Source of the DNA: Hyphomicrobiales bacterium
GTDB taxonomy: Bacteria > Pseudomonadota > Alphaproteobacteria > Rhizobiales > Rhizobiaceae
Length of the DNA stretch: 64,000 nt
Direction of reading: 5' to 3'
Assembly (NCBI GenBank): GCA_900471525.1
Contig: UCEZ01000031.1
Span: 124,001 to 188,000, forward strand
A program made the position numbers and the translations under genes. How positions within the stretch are numbered: the first letter of the stretch is position 1; each line of letters opens with the position of its first letter. Shown here piece after piece: positions 41,699 through 50,994 of the stretch. A model generated the notes under the pieces. The model had not been told where the DNA came from. It made no database searches and saw nothing but the letters and a program-made list of their open reading frames with translations.

Positions 41699-42823
41699 TC
41701 ATCTCGCCAACTCTTCGCCGGCATTCGCTTCGGTGGCCGCGACGCCGGCCGGGCTCAAGGCGCCACAGCGCCAGACGCTGTAGACCGGCTGCGTATCCCA
41801 GTCGTAGTAGAAGGCCGCGTCCAGCCTGCCTTCCTTCATCAGCGCCGCGAAGCTCCGGCGCATGGCGCGGATCGCCCCCTCCCGCTTACGATCGTCGACC
41901 GGGCAGGAAAGCGCGGTGTTGGCAATGCCCCATTCGGTCACCCAGCATGGTTTGCCCTGCTCTTCAGGCCGACAAAAATCGAGGAGCGCCGTCACATAGC
42001 GCGCAAGCGCCGCGTCACCTTTGCGCCCCGGATAAACATGAATGCCATAGCCATCGATCAACGCGTCGATCCCCCGTCCCCGCAGGAGCGAGACAAACGA
42101 GCCGGGATCGAGCCGTTCCATCCCGCGAAGGTCAGCCTCTTCTGCGCCGATATCGGAAAGTCCGGCGGAAATCAGCAGCGCACCGCGGCTATGCACCGTC
42201 GCCCGCAATTCCTCTCGCGTGATCCGGACGGCGCCTACATAGGCGTCGAGCCCGCGCTCGAAGGCCGGGCGATTTGCGACTTCCGAAACGTTGCGTGGTG
42301 TCTGCCGCCCGGGTTTTTCGTAGACGCCGAGGTCGCCATTGTAGGCGCTGTAGTTTATCTCGTTTCCGGGCTCGACGGCATCGATGCGGATGCCCATGCC
42401 ATCAATGCGGCGAAGCGCTGCGCGTAGCTGCGCGCGGTAAAGATCGAGGTCGAGATCGGAAAGCCGTTGGACGTCCCAGATGCGCCCGAAACCGGTGCGA
42501 GAGCGCGTCTCCGGCGGATAATAGTCCTTGTTGCCGAGCTGGATCTCGAGGAGGATCTTTAGCCCGAGCCGATCCGCCATTTCCAGCGCTTCGATGCTCT
42601 TGTCCACCGGCCGCGACAGCGAAAGCCGGACATGGGTGATGCCACTTGCCGCGATCTCCCGCAGCACGCGCTCCTGATCGGCGCGAGAGAGCCAGGCGAG
42701 GTTGACCCGGTTGATACCGATGCGATCGGGGAACGCATCGTCTGCGTTCGCCGGCGGCGCCGGGGCAAAGGCCCAGAGCGCTGCCAGCGCGCAAGCGAGG
42801 CGCACGCGCGCCACCGCTTTCAT
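41699..42823 (-). CDS. wgaF: Secreted clan-A glycoside hydrolase-like protein (WgaF/ExpA6)
   Basis: A 374-residue protein with a signal peptide (about residues 1-27, ending PPANA). The TIM-barrel hydrolase fold keeps an Asn-Glu pair at 154-155 (EPGNEINYS) and a second Glu at 297 (VTEWG), spaced as acid/base and nucleophile of clan A glycosidases. It probably trims or processes galactoglucan in the periplasm, which may affect chain length. Start at ATG 42823, four bases after the upstream stop; a TTG at 42838 is a poorer choice. Position in the operon equals expA6. Confidence 0.85.
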   Translation of the reverse strand: MKAVARVRLACALAALWAFAPAPPANADDAFPDRIGINRVNLAWLSRADQERVLREIAASGITHVRLSLSRPVDKSIEALEMADRLGLKILLEIQLGNKDYYPPETRSRTGFGRIWDVQRLSDLDLDLYRAQLRAALRRIDGMGIRIDAVEPGNEINYSAYNGDLGVYEKPGRQTPRNVSEVANRPAFERGLDAYVGAVRITREELRATVHSRGALLISAGLSDIGAEEADLRGMERLDPGSFVSLLRGRGIDALIDGYGIHVYPGRKGDAALARYVTALLDFCRPEEQGKPCWVTEWGIANTALSCPVDDRKREGAIRAMRRSFAALMKEGRLDAAFYYDWDTQPVYSVWRCGALSPAGVAATEANAGEELAR

Positions 42824-42827
42824 CCTC

Positions 42828-44000
42828 TCAAAGTCCAATCTGCTTCAGAGCATTTCGGAAATTCGCCTCGCAAGCGGAATAGCGGTCGATCACGGCTTGC
42901 GTGTCTATCTTGGCGAGGAAATTCGACAGATATGCGCGCTTGTCCGCCTCCCGGTTCCAGGTTGCCGCCTCTATATAGGGGAAGCCGATGAACTCCAGCA
43001 TTTCCCGCATGCGGTCGTCGACCGCGATCATAAGGGCGGGTGTGCCGGCCTGCATACCGATGATGCAGCCGTGGAAACGGCGGCCGAAGCAGAGATCGCG
43101 CGAGGACATGGCGCTCCGCCACTGGTTCGTGTCGAAATAGACCAGCAGCTCCGATTTCCGCTGCCATTTTTCCGAATGCTTATATTCGGTCGCTCCTGTG
43201 ATGCGCCCACTCGCCCGGTCATAGACGATGTCATTGTCGTCGCCGGTCAGGGAGAGGTTGTAGGCAACCAGCTCGTCCTGGACCACATAGCTTGCGACGC
43301 TGTCGGGTTTAAGCAACGCGTGCGCGTCGACGATCGTATCGGCAACACTGCCGAGATAGCCGCCGAAGGCGATCTTCTGGGCTTCCGCCAACGCCGGGTT
43401 GGCGAGCGCGGTCAGTGAGCGCTTCATGTCGTTCGGCGAGAAGTAGAGTGACGGGCAGCCCGTCGGCTTGACGAACTTCATCCCCTGCTCCCGCAGGAAT
43501 TCGGCGGTGAAATAGCCGCGCGTGAGGAAGAAGCTTTCCTTGCCCCGCAAAACCTCCAGGAACTTGAGCGTGCCGGCCGGAAGCTGATCCTTGAGACCTT
43601 CCTTGCGCTGGATGCCGATGCCCATCACCACGACCGGCATCGTCAGCTTCGCGAAGATTTCCGCCTCGAGATCGGCGGAATAGCCGGGGCGCAGCAGATT
43701 GGCGGAGGCGAAGACACACAGATCGAACTCGCGGTTCACCTGCTCGTAAAGCTCGTTCGACTCCCGATTGTTGACCAGATGCCAGAACGGCAGATAGGTG
43801 ACGTCATGGCCGCGCAGGCTCTCGGCCGCTCCTTCGCCGATCAGGTAGTTGCCGGTATTGGCGATCTTCCTGACCTGCGAGATCAGGTCCTTCCTGGTCC
43901 TGGTCTCGTCGAAATAGGGCCGATGGATGACGGTGGTGCCGGAGACGTCCGCAATCGTCCGCTGCAGATAGGAGGGAATGCCCGTGAGCAAGATACGCAT
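42828..44000 (-). CDS. wgaE: Polysaccharide pyruvyl transferase family protein (WgaE/ExpA5)
   Basis: A 390-residue member of the pyruvyl transferase family. The N-terminal Rossmann-like half begins RILLTGIPSYLQRTI and contains NTGNYLIGEGA; the C-terminal half carries FGRRFHGCIIGMQAGTPAL, the conserved RxHxxI-type block. It probably adds pyruvate ketals from phosphoenolpyruvate to galactose residues of the EPS II repeat. It shares about half its motifs with the adjacent wgaD product, showing an old tandem duplication. AGAGGA lies ahead of ATG 44000. Confidence 0.88.
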   Translation of the reverse strand: MRILLTGIPSYLQRTIADVSGTTVIHRPYFDETRTRKDLISQVRKIANTGNYLIGEGAAESLRGHDVTYLPFWHLVNNRESNELYEQVNREFDLCVFASANLLRPGYSADLEAEIFAKLTMPVVVMGIGIQRKEGLKDQLPAGTLKFLEVLRGKESFFLTRGYFTAEFLREQGMKFVKPTGCPSLYFSPNDMKRSLTALANPALAEAQKIAFGGYLGSVADTIVDAHALLKPDSVASYVVQDELVAYNLSLTGDDNDIVYDRASGRITGATEYKHSEKWQRKSELLVYFDTNQWRSAMSSRDLCFGRRFHGCIIGMQAGTPALMIAVDDRMREMLEFIGFPYIEAATWNREADKRAYLSNFLAKIDTQAVIDRYSACEANFRNALKQIGL

Positions 44001-44052
44001 GACTGTCCTCTGAACCGAAGGGTGATGGCCCGCGGGCCGTTAAATGGAGCCG

Positions 44053-45231
44053 CTAGTGACCGATGCCGATTTCACGAAGCGTAGTGCGGAAGGCGCGCTC
44101 GCGATCGGAATACCGGTCGACGAGTTCGCTCGTGTTGAGCTGTGCCAGATGGTCGGCCACGAACTCGGCGCGGTTCTCCGCCTTGTCGACTTCAGTGATG
44201 TCGACAGCCGGCAGGCCGGTGAAGCCCAGCATCTCGCGCATGCGGTCGTCCACCGCCACCATCAGGCTCGGCACGGCCGCCTGCATGGCGATGATCGAGC
44301 CGTGGAAACGACGGCCGAAATTGAAATCCATCGACGAGGCCCAGCCGCGCCACTGGTTGTTGTCGAAGAAAGTGCGCACCTCGAACCGCTGCTTCTCCCG
44401 CTCCGTGCCGGGATAGGTCAGATCGCCGATCATCAGACCCGATGCGGAATCATAGACGCGTCCCTCATCATTGGGCTCCACTTTCATATCGAAGTGAAGG
44501 AACTCGTCCTGCACCACATATGGCGGCACAGTGTCCTGCGGAGCCAGCGCATTCGCATCGAGGATCGCATCCTGATTGCCGCCGAGATAGCCGGAAAAAA
44601 TGGTCTTCGCCTTGCCGATCTTGACGCTCGGCAGCTTCCTCATGGACCGCCGCATGTTGTCCGGCATGAAATAGACGGACGGGCAACCGGTCGGGCGCAC
44701 GAAGGAGAAACCCTGGTCCTTCAGGAAGCCGGCCGACTCGTAGCCGCGTGTCAGGAAATAGTGCTCACGCTCCTTCAAGACGGCCAGAAGCCGCTTCGTT
44801 CCTTCCGGAAGATTGTTCTCCAGGTCCTTGCGGTTCTGCAGGCCGATGCCCAGCATGACGATCGGCATGTTGAGCCGGCTCAGGACATCCGCCTCGGCGT
44901 CCGCCGAGAGCCCCTTGCGCAAGAGGTTCGCGCAGGTGAAGACGCAGATGTCGAAGTTGGTGTTGAACTCGTCGAACCCGCTGCCGCTTTTGCTCAAATT
45001 GTAGAGATGCCAGAAGGGAACCTGCTTTGCATGCGGCGCGAGCGCACGCAGGGCGCCCTCACCGATAAGGTAGTTCCCGGTGTTGCTGATATTGCCCAGC
45101 TCCCGCAGAAACTCCTCTTTCGTTTCCGGCTGCTTCTGCCGCTCCGCATAGGAGACGGACAAGCCGTGGGCGCCATTGGCAAGGCGCGTGTAGTGACCAG
45201 GAATACCCGTCACGAGAATTCGTGGACGCAT
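44053..45231 (-). CDS. wgaD: Polysaccharide pyruvyl transferase family protein (WgaD/ExpA4)
   Basis: A 392-residue paralogue of WgaE with the same landmarks: RILVTGIPGHYTRLA, NTGNYLIGEGALRAL, TRGYESAGFLKDQG, RPTGCPSVYF and FGRRFHGSIIAMQAAVPSL. Having two such enzymes suggests either two acceptor sites or one active and one regulatory subunit. It is separated from wgaB by 38 bases and from wgaE by 52 bases. Pyruvylation would give the polymer its negative charge. Confidence 0.88.
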   Translation of the reverse strand: MRPRILVTGIPGHYTRLANGAHGLSVSYAERQKQPETKEEFLRELGNISNTGNYLIGEGALRALAPHAKQVPFWHLYNLSKSGSGFDEFNTNFDICVFTCANLLRKGLSADAEADVLSRLNMPIVMLGIGLQNRKDLENNLPEGTKRLLAVLKEREHYFLTRGYESAGFLKDQGFSFVRPTGCPSVYFMPDNMRRSMRKLPSVKIGKAKTIFSGYLGGNQDAILDANALAPQDTVPPYVVQDEFLHFDMKVEPNDEGRVYDSASGLMIGDLTYPGTEREKQRFEVRTFFDNNQWRGWASSMDFNFGRRFHGSIIAMQAAVPSLMVAVDDRMREMLGFTGLPAVDITEVDKAENRAEFVADHLAQLNTSELVDRYSDRERAFRTTLREIGIGH

Positions 45232-45269
45232 TCGACTAACCTTTCTGTTTCAATGACGCGGCCCGGCAA

Positions 45270-47948
45270 TCAGCCGATCGCCGCGACTACGGGATTTGCC
45301 GCCGCCTGCTCGCGAAAGACCGCGGGGCGGGACAGTGACGAATTTTTCACGGACCGATCGCTCCACGCGATGAAATCCGAGAAGGAGGAAGCCCATGACC
45401 GGCGTGCGGCGGTCCTGATGCAGCCCTCCATGAGTGGAGCGAGTCTCTCGCGATTGCGTGCGACCTCTTCGATGATCCGCGCCATCTCCCTCACGACCTG
45501 AGGATCGGAAGCCGCGTTGATGAGTATGCCGTCCTCGCCATCGGAAATGAGTTCGTCCACAGCCCCGACCGCGGTCGCGATGGGAACGCAGCCGAGTTGC
45601 TGCGCCTCGGCGATCATCAGCGGCGCGCCCTCCCACCGTGAGGGCATGACGAGAACGTCGGCCCAGCCCAGCGCCTTGATCAGATCCTTGCTGGCGAAGA
45701 CGGGCGGGCGCACGTCGACACCCAGGTCCTTCAGCCGTTCGCTCCAGGAGACCCTGGAATCGGCGAGGATTTCGCCACCGATGGCGCGGGCTTCGAAGGC
45801 GACCTTGGAGGCCCGCAGTTCCGCGATCGCTGCCGCCAGCCGGTCGATACCCTTCTGCTGGTCGAACCGGCCCATGTAAAGAAGCCGCAAGCGGTCATCC
45901 CTGCGCTCGATCCGCCTGATGGTCAGAACCTCCGCCAGGGCCTTGGGCGGCACCGAGAAGCTCGCTCCGTTCGCAACGGCGAAGACTTTTTCGTGGGGGA
46001 CGCCGTAGCTGTGCAGATAGATCTTCAGCTGCTCGGAGCACGTTAGGAAGGCGTCGTAGCAATGCTCGTGGGCAATCGCTGCGAAAGGCTGGCCGGCAGG
46101 CCTCTTGAAGACCGTGTTGTCGACGACGTGAAGATAGCAGGCCGTGCGCGTGCCTTCCGAACGCAGGCGCGCGATGAGAGGATGGACGGCCATCACGTGG
46201 TTGTTGATGACCAGGTCGAAGCCGGAAAGCTGTCCCTTCAGCGCCTCCCAGTCGACCGAATGCCCCTGGTCGATGAAGTCCTGTCCCAGGAAGGAGCCCG
46301 ACCCTCCCCAGGCCGGAATTCCCGCCTCCCAGAAGTGAATGTAGTCGAAGCTGGAATCGAATTCATCGATCACATCCATCCGGGACGTGCCGAGCACGAA
46401 GAGATGGGTTTCGTAACCCGCCGCCTTCAATTCCCGGGCGGCCGCATAGACGACTTTTTCAGCCCCGCCGAACGAGGCGTTCGGCACGAGCAGCGCCACG
46501 GTCCGCTTGCCCTCGCTATGCCCGAGCGGCAGGACCGGTGATCCTCCGACTTCCTTGCGCAGCGCCTTGTGGAGATCGGTGTAGGGTACGAGCCGTGCGG
46601 GACGCCAGGTCCACCGCCTGCCCGCCGTCTCGCGCAGGGGGCTCGCGGCAATCGCGTTGACACAGTTGATCATCACCTGCTGAGGCGTGATGAGAGAGCG
46701 GCGCGGGAGGCTTCTTGGAAAGGGGAAGCGCACTTTCAGAACGGCCGATGTCGGCCATACCTGCTGGCTTGCGATAGAGGCGAACCAGTCCACCGCATTG
46801 TTCTGGACCACGTCCTGGACGAGCCGGGTCGAAAGGAAAACGAGATCGGCGGGGCCGATTTTTTGTGCGCCCGGCCCATGAACGATCGGCTCGATCTTAC
46901 GCTGGGCGGCATCGTTGGCGAGTTGGACGAAGACGACGTTGCTGGTCTCGCTCATGCGCTCAAGATGGGCAAGCACGTTCGGCAGCATGCGCGAACGCCG
47001 GAGCAAGTCGAGCGCCGCGCCGCTTCCGGCGACCAGGAAAGGCGGGAAATGTTCATTGTCGGGCTCGCCGATATTGCCCCAGAACGCCGGGATGATGTCG
47101 TCGAGACGAAGCATTGTCGGTGGCTTGGTGGGATCGGTGAAGAAGGAGATCGCCGTATCTTCCGTTCGCGCAAACAGGTAACGCGGGCATTCCTCATGCT
47201 CAAAATCCACCAGCATCGGGCGCTGGAACAGCGGCATGTGGCGCTTGCGCAGGAAGCTTACCGACGTGGCGCGATCGCGGTTGGCCTCCTTGAAACGGCT
47301 CTCCGCCCTCAGCCTGTATTCGAAGACGGTGTCGTGGCAGGGCGTGCCGACGAAACCGTGCTCGATGCAGGAGAGCCAGAACTCCCAATCCTCGAAGCCG
47401 TTCTGCCTGTCGTCGTTGAAGCGCACGCCGTCCTGAAAAACATCGATCGAGATCATCGATCCCGTATCGCAGATGTTGTCGGTGATGCAGTGGACCAGTC
47501 GTGAATAGCGGTTGCCGTAGTGGGCGCGCCAGCTTACCGAAAATGTGTCGATATTCGTGTAGACCCACCCGCAGCCACTGGAGAGGAGGTGCCGGTAAAG
47601 CGTCTCGATGGTGCCGGGAAGGACGCGATTGTCGGCGTCGAGGAAATAGACAGCCCTCGCCTCTGGAAAGCGCTCAAGCACCACGTCGATGGCGCGATTG
47701 CGCGCGCCGCCCGGACCGGCGTTCCTGCCGAATATGACATGGACGCAAGGATGGGCCGCGGCGTAGAGCAACAGTTGATCGAACGTCTCGTGCCGTGGAT
47801 CGCCGTCGACCGAAACGACGATAACGATCCGGCAGCTGCTGACATTCGAGGCAAGGACCGACTCGATTGCCTCCAGGGCGAGTGCCGCGTGACCGTAAAG
47901 GGGCATGGCCACGGCGATCAGGTCCGTTGGCTCCCTGTTACCGGACAT
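45270..47948 (-). CDS. wgaB: Bifunctional glycosyltransferase, GT2 plus GT4 (WgaB/ExpA23)
   Basis: An 892-residue two-domain enzyme. Residues about 10-230 form a GT2 domain (VAMPLYGHAALALEAIESVL, NAGPGGARNRAID, FLDADNRVLPG with DxD, NGFEDWEFW). Residues about 500-850 form a GT4 domain (VPNASFGGAEKVVYAAAREL, LYMGRFDQQKGIDRLAAAI, WEGAPLMIAEAQQLGCVPI). The middle has no recognised fold. Such a fusion could lay down alternating glucose and galactose, which matches the disaccharide repeat of galactoglucan; this is inference. It overlaps wgaA by 11 bases. Confidence 0.92.
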   Translation of the reverse strand: MSGNREPTDLIAVAMPLYGHAALALEAIESVLASNVSSCRIVIVVSVDGDPRHETFDQLLLYAAAHPCVHVIFGRNAGPGGARNRAIDVVLERFPEARAVYFLDADNRVLPGTIETLYRHLLSSGCGWVYTNIDTFSVSWRAHYGNRYSRLVHCITDNICDTGSMISIDVFQDGVRFNDDRQNGFEDWEFWLSCIEHGFVGTPCHDTVFEYRLRAESRFKEANRDRATSVSFLRKRHMPLFQRPMLVDFEHEECPRYLFARTEDTAISFFTDPTKPPTMLRLDDIIPAFWGNIGEPDNEHFPPFLVAGSGAALDLLRRSRMLPNVLAHLERMSETSNVVFVQLANDAAQRKIEPIVHGPGAQKIGPADLVFLSTRLVQDVVQNNAVDWFASIASQQVWPTSAVLKVRFPFPRSLPRRSLITPQQVMINCVNAIAASPLRETAGRRWTWRPARLVPYTDLHKALRKEVGGSPVLPLGHSEGKRTVALLVPNASFGGAEKVVYAAARELKAAGYETHLFVLGTSRMDVIDEFDSSFDYIHFWEAGIPAWGGSGSFLGQDFIDQGHSVDWEALKGQLSGFDLVINNHVMAVHPLIARLRSEGTRTACYLHVVDNTVFKRPAGQPFAAIAHEHCYDAFLTCSEQLKIYLHSYGVPHEKVFAVANGASFSVPPKALAEVLTIRRIERRDDRLRLLYMGRFDQQKGIDRLAAAIAELRASKVAFEARAIGGEILADSRVSWSERLKDLGVDVRPPVFASKDLIKALGWADVLVMPSRWEGAPLMIAEAQQLGCVPIATAVGAVDELISDGEDGILINAASDPQVVREMARIIEEVARNRERLAPLMEGCIRTAARRSWASSFSDFIAWSDRSVKNSSLSRPAVFREQAAANPVVAAIG

Positions 47949-49419
47949 CGGCCGCCTCCGTAAATTGTTTGACCAACCTGAAGCCGGACACCTTGAGCCA
48001 GGAGAAATCGACCGAATCCGTGACTGCGCGGGTGAGGATCATCAGGTCCATCGGGCCGCGTGCCGGCTCGTCCAGCTGGATGTTGATGTTGACGACCTCA
48101 CTGGAGGTGACTTCACGCCATCCGCTGAAGAATGCCGACGGTTTGGCCGCGCCCCTTCGCGCCAACTCGGCCACTTCGGAACGCGCATTTGAATTCGCCG
48201 GTGCGAGCAGGAAGCTGACCGCCGCAGGCTGACCTTGCGGATGATCGATAAAGGCGCTCGCCGAGAAGGATATCGTTCCGGGCTCGACGGCGCCACTGAC
48301 CGCGCCTGCCGATATGCCACTCGGCAACGGGTGGCAGACAACGGCATGCTCATGCTCGAGGAAGCGCACCGTCTGGAAATCCGGGACGATCGGCGTGACC
48401 GAAACGTCCGCGATCTGGCTCAACGTACTGACCGCCAAGCGATAGTCGACAGTGTACTGGCCTTCGAGCAGGCTGCTGGGCGCAATCATGTTGGGTGTTC
48501 TGGCGGGCTTTACTCCAGGCAATCCCGTAAACACCTTGAACGCCAGCGGGCGCAGGTCGAGGTCCGGATGCGGAAGTTCCGACCGCGCCGAATAGCGCTC
48601 GCCGGCGATCGGATAGCCGAGAGAAAGGCCGACGGTCTCTGGTCCGGTTGCGGAGATCCGCAGCCGGAGCGTACGCGCAGCCCCTCCGCAGGCCCGGGGC
48701 AGAGAGAAGAAATTCCAGTTCGGCACGAGTTGCGCATAAGGCACCGTCCACTCGGCCACCCCCTCACCACTCTCAAGATAGCTCAATGCGACGACAAGCT
48801 CTCCGCTGGTCCTGGGCACCGAGTGCAGGTGAAGGGCGAACCCTGCCACACCAAGGCTGGATACCGGCAGCAGTTGCTCGACAAAGGCGGCGGCAAGCAA
48901 CGGCCCGATCCCCTCGTCCTTTGGATCGGCGTAGGGATCGTGGGAGAAGATCTCAGAAACCGGCTCCCAGTTTCGCGCCTGGAACGCATCTTCGAGCGCC
49001 CGGTAGTTTTCCAGCAGCGTCTCGCGCTCCCGGCGCAGGATCGCGAGCTCCGAGGTGATCGAGGCGCTGTAGCGGGCAAGCCGGCCGACGCTGCCCTCGG
49101 TCAGTGCCCGCAGAAGCGGGAAACTGTCGGACGTATTGACGGGATCAAGCCGCTGTATGGGAACCGCGGGGACCGTCCCCAGCGGTCCAAGCAGCGCCAG
49201 ACGCTCCTGCAGATCCGCCTCACCCTCTTTGGAGAAGGCGACGGCGACCAATGGAAAAGCATTCTGCAATGTCGCCGGAGGTTGGCCATCGACATCGAGG
49301 CAAACGACCAGATGTTCGATATCGCTCCCTTCGAAACATGACCGATCCCGGCTTGATGCCGCTATCAGCTTTCTCGTCGCCAGCCGTTTCCCAATGCCGG
49401 AAGACATCAACTCTTGCAC
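47938..49419 (-). CDS. wgaA: WgaA/ExpA1-like protein of unknown function (DUF6212-like)
   Basis: About 493 residues, first gene of the wga operon. No catalytic motif is recognised. A predicted coiled coil near residues 120-150 (ITSELAILRRERETLLENYRA spans it) is followed by a long beta-rich part. From memory it resembles proteins labelled DUF6212 beside rhizobial EPS II genes. GTG 49419 is favoured because AGAGG lies six bases ahead; ATG 49407 is an alternative. A WggR-type palindrome lies 158 bases upstream. Assignment rests on position and size relative to expA1. Confidence 0.75.
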   Translation of the reverse strand: MQELMSSGIGKRLATRKLIAASSRDRSCFEGSDIEHLVVCLDVDGQPPATLQNAFPLVAVAFSKEGEADLQERLALLGPLGTVPAVPIQRLDPVNTSDSFPLLRALTEGSVGRLARYSASITSELAILRRERETLLENYRALEDAFQARNWEPVSEIFSHDPYADPKDEGIGPLLAAAFVEQLLPVSSLGVAGFALHLHSVPRTSGELVVALSYLESGEGVAEWTVPYAQLVPNWNFFSLPRACGGAARTLRLRISATGPETVGLSLGYPIAGERYSARSELPHPDLDLRPLAFKVFTGLPGVKPARTPNMIAPSSLLEGQYTVDYRLAVSTLSQIADVSVTPIVPDFQTVRFLEHEHAVVCHPLPSGISAGAVSGAVEPGTISFSASAFIDHPQGQPAAVSFLLAPANSNARSEVAELARRGAAKPSAFFSGWREVTSSEVVNINIQLDEPARGPMDLMILTRAVTDSVDFSWLKVSGFRLVKQFTEAADVR

Positions 49420-49576
49420 GCCCAACCTCTGAAGAATTATGTCGAAACAAAACAAAGATGCCGAATAATCAGATATTTATTCGGACGACCCCTTGCGATT
49501 TATGCAGAAGCTAACAACTAACATTGCAGTGCACAATGGGAAATTTCAACAACAGTAGATAAAAATATTTCATATA

Positions 49577-49595
49577 TACTTTGAAAATCAAAGTA
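49577..49595. promoter_or_regulatory. Putative WggR operator upstream of wgaA
   Basis: Perfect palindrome TACTTTGAAAATCAAAGTA with 8-base arms and an AAA centre. It lies in AT-rich DNA between the wgcA stop (49601) and the wgaA start (49419). The same 19-bp pattern (TACTT-N9-AAGTA) recurs at 51590-51608 and 54952-54970 and nowhere else that I noticed. Confidence 0.75.
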
Positions 49596-49600
49596 ATATT

Positions 49601-50848
49601 TCACTGCGCCGCGACAACATTGTGCACAAGCGGCTTTCCGATCAATTTCTCAAGAATATCCCGTTGGCGATCGAGGCAGTCCGCCAGCCGGAACCGCCTC
49701 TCGACCGTCCGACGCGCCGCAGCGCGCATTGCGAAGTGGCCTTCCGGATTAGCCAGGGCGCCGAGGATGGCCTCGGCGAGTGCGTCCGTGTCGAAGAACG
49801 GCACCAATAGTCCGTTCCGGCCGGCGCGTATAACCTCCCGGACAGGCGCGGTATCCGATCCAATGACCAGAGCGCCGCACGCCATTGCCTCCAACACCGA
49901 CCAAGACAAAACGAACGGATAGGTCAGGTAGAGGTGCGCGGCCGAGATCTGGAAAAGCTGCCGCAAAACTGAATGCGGCACCACGCCGGGAAAGAGGATA
50001 TTTTCCTGCGGTATGTCCAGCGATTCCAAGAGGTGGTCCTTCCACGCGCCGCCGCCGGGCGGCGGCACACCATAGCTGGCGCCATCTCCGCCGACAAAAA
50101 CGAACAGCGCATCGGGGCGCTGGCGTACAACCTTGGCGGCAGCCGCCAAAGCCTGTGGAAATCCGCGATAAGGCTCAAGGTCGCGCGCGACAAAGGTAAC
50201 AATGGGAGGACCATTGCCACTGAGCACGCGCCCATCCGAAAGCGTGACCGAGGTTGTCGGGTCCGGCCGAAACCGGACTGTATCGATCCCCTCATGGCAC
50301 ACCGAAATGCGTTCCCTGATATCGGCGGGATACAGACTTCTCTGCCATTCCGTGGGGCTGATACCAGCCTCGATGGCCTCAAGCGACAGAAGCTGCGCGA
50401 TGTTGCGCAGCCGCAGCCTCTTGCGCGTTTCCAGATCGGGCTGATCGTCGGGCACGAACCCGATATCCGCCCCCTCCGATCGATAGAAGAACTCGCAATA
50501 CCCCAATGCGGGCACGTTCGGCAGGACGTCCTTCAGGAACATCATGCTTCCCCAGCCGATATGGCCGACGACAACATCGGGCACCAGCCCCTGCCGCGCC
50601 ATGGCGTCGAGCGTTTCGGCGACGCGATGGCCGATTCGCGCGTGATGATCGGGAGTACCCATGTGCCGGGCCATGTGTGGATTTGCGCGCGGGCCGGATT
50701 CCGCTCGATGTCGAACGACGCGAACGGATGGGATCTTCTGATCTATGGTTTCTGTGATGAGGCTTACCTCATTGCCCGCCTGCGCGAGCTGAGCGGCCAA
50801 GGCAGCGAACTGACCAAAACCCCGTCGATGAACAAACGCCACGTGCAT
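49601..50848 (-). CDS. wgcA: Family 4 glycosyltransferase WgcA/ExpC
   Basis: A 415-residue GT-B retaining glycosyltransferase. The start is HVAFVHRRGFGQFAALAAQL, with PDVVVGHIGWGSMMFL in the acceptor domain. The donor domain holds IVTFVARDLEPYRGFPQAL and SWSVLEAMACGALVIGSDTA (E-x7-E equivalent), then VIRAGRNGLLVPF. It occupies the position of expC in the S. meliloti cluster, where it is essential for galactoglucan synthesis. It stands alone between wgaA and wggR, all on the minus strand, with a RIME-like repeat just upstream. Confidence 0.93.
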   Translation of the reverse strand: MHVAFVHRRGFGQFAALAAQLAQAGNEVSLITETIDQKIPSVRVVRHRAESGPRANPHMARHMGTPDHHARIGHRVAETLDAMARQGLVPDVVVGHIGWGSMMFLKDVLPNVPALGYCEFFYRSEGADIGFVPDDQPDLETRKRLRLRNIAQLLSLEAIEAGISPTEWQRSLYPADIRERISVCHEGIDTVRFRPDPTTSVTLSDGRVLSGNGPPIVTFVARDLEPYRGFPQALAAAAKVVRQRPDALFVFVGGDGASYGVPPPGGGAWKDHLLESLDIPQENILFPGVVPHSVLRQLFQISAAHLYLTYPFVLSWSVLEAMACGALVIGSDTAPVREVIRAGRNGLLVPFFDTDALAEAILGALANPEGHFAMRAAARRTVERRFRLADCLDRQRDILEKLIGKPLVHNVVAAQ

Positions 50849-50849
50849 C

Positions 50850-50960
50850 GCGCCTAAAGCCTTTCCAGCAAAAGTGCGAAGCGGTTCTGCGTCCGGAAAT
50901 GCGCAGAATCAAAGAGACAGAGCATTTCAGGTGATCCCGCTTTCACCGGAAATGCTCTAG
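50850..50960. repeat. RIME-like rhizobial intergenic palindromic element
   Basis: The gap between wggR and wgcA is filled by nested inverted repeats. One arm pair is AGAGCATTTCAGGTGA (50919-50934) / TCACCGGAAATGCTCT (50943-50958), with one mismatch. A second smaller hairpin lies around 50881-50910. The words CCAGCAAAAGTGCGAAGCGG and GCGTCCGGAAATGCGCAGAA are, from memory, typical of Rhizobium intergenic mosaic elements. It may fold in the wggR-wgcA message and affect read-through. Confidence 0.7.
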
Positions 50961-50994
50961 TCTCCATTGCCAGACCCACGGCATCGCTCACCAC

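Noticed and set aside
41600-42427. 275-codon plus-strand open frame opposite wgaF
   Set aside because: Antisense to a signal-peptide-bearing hydrolase with intact catalytic Glu pair; no motif of its own.
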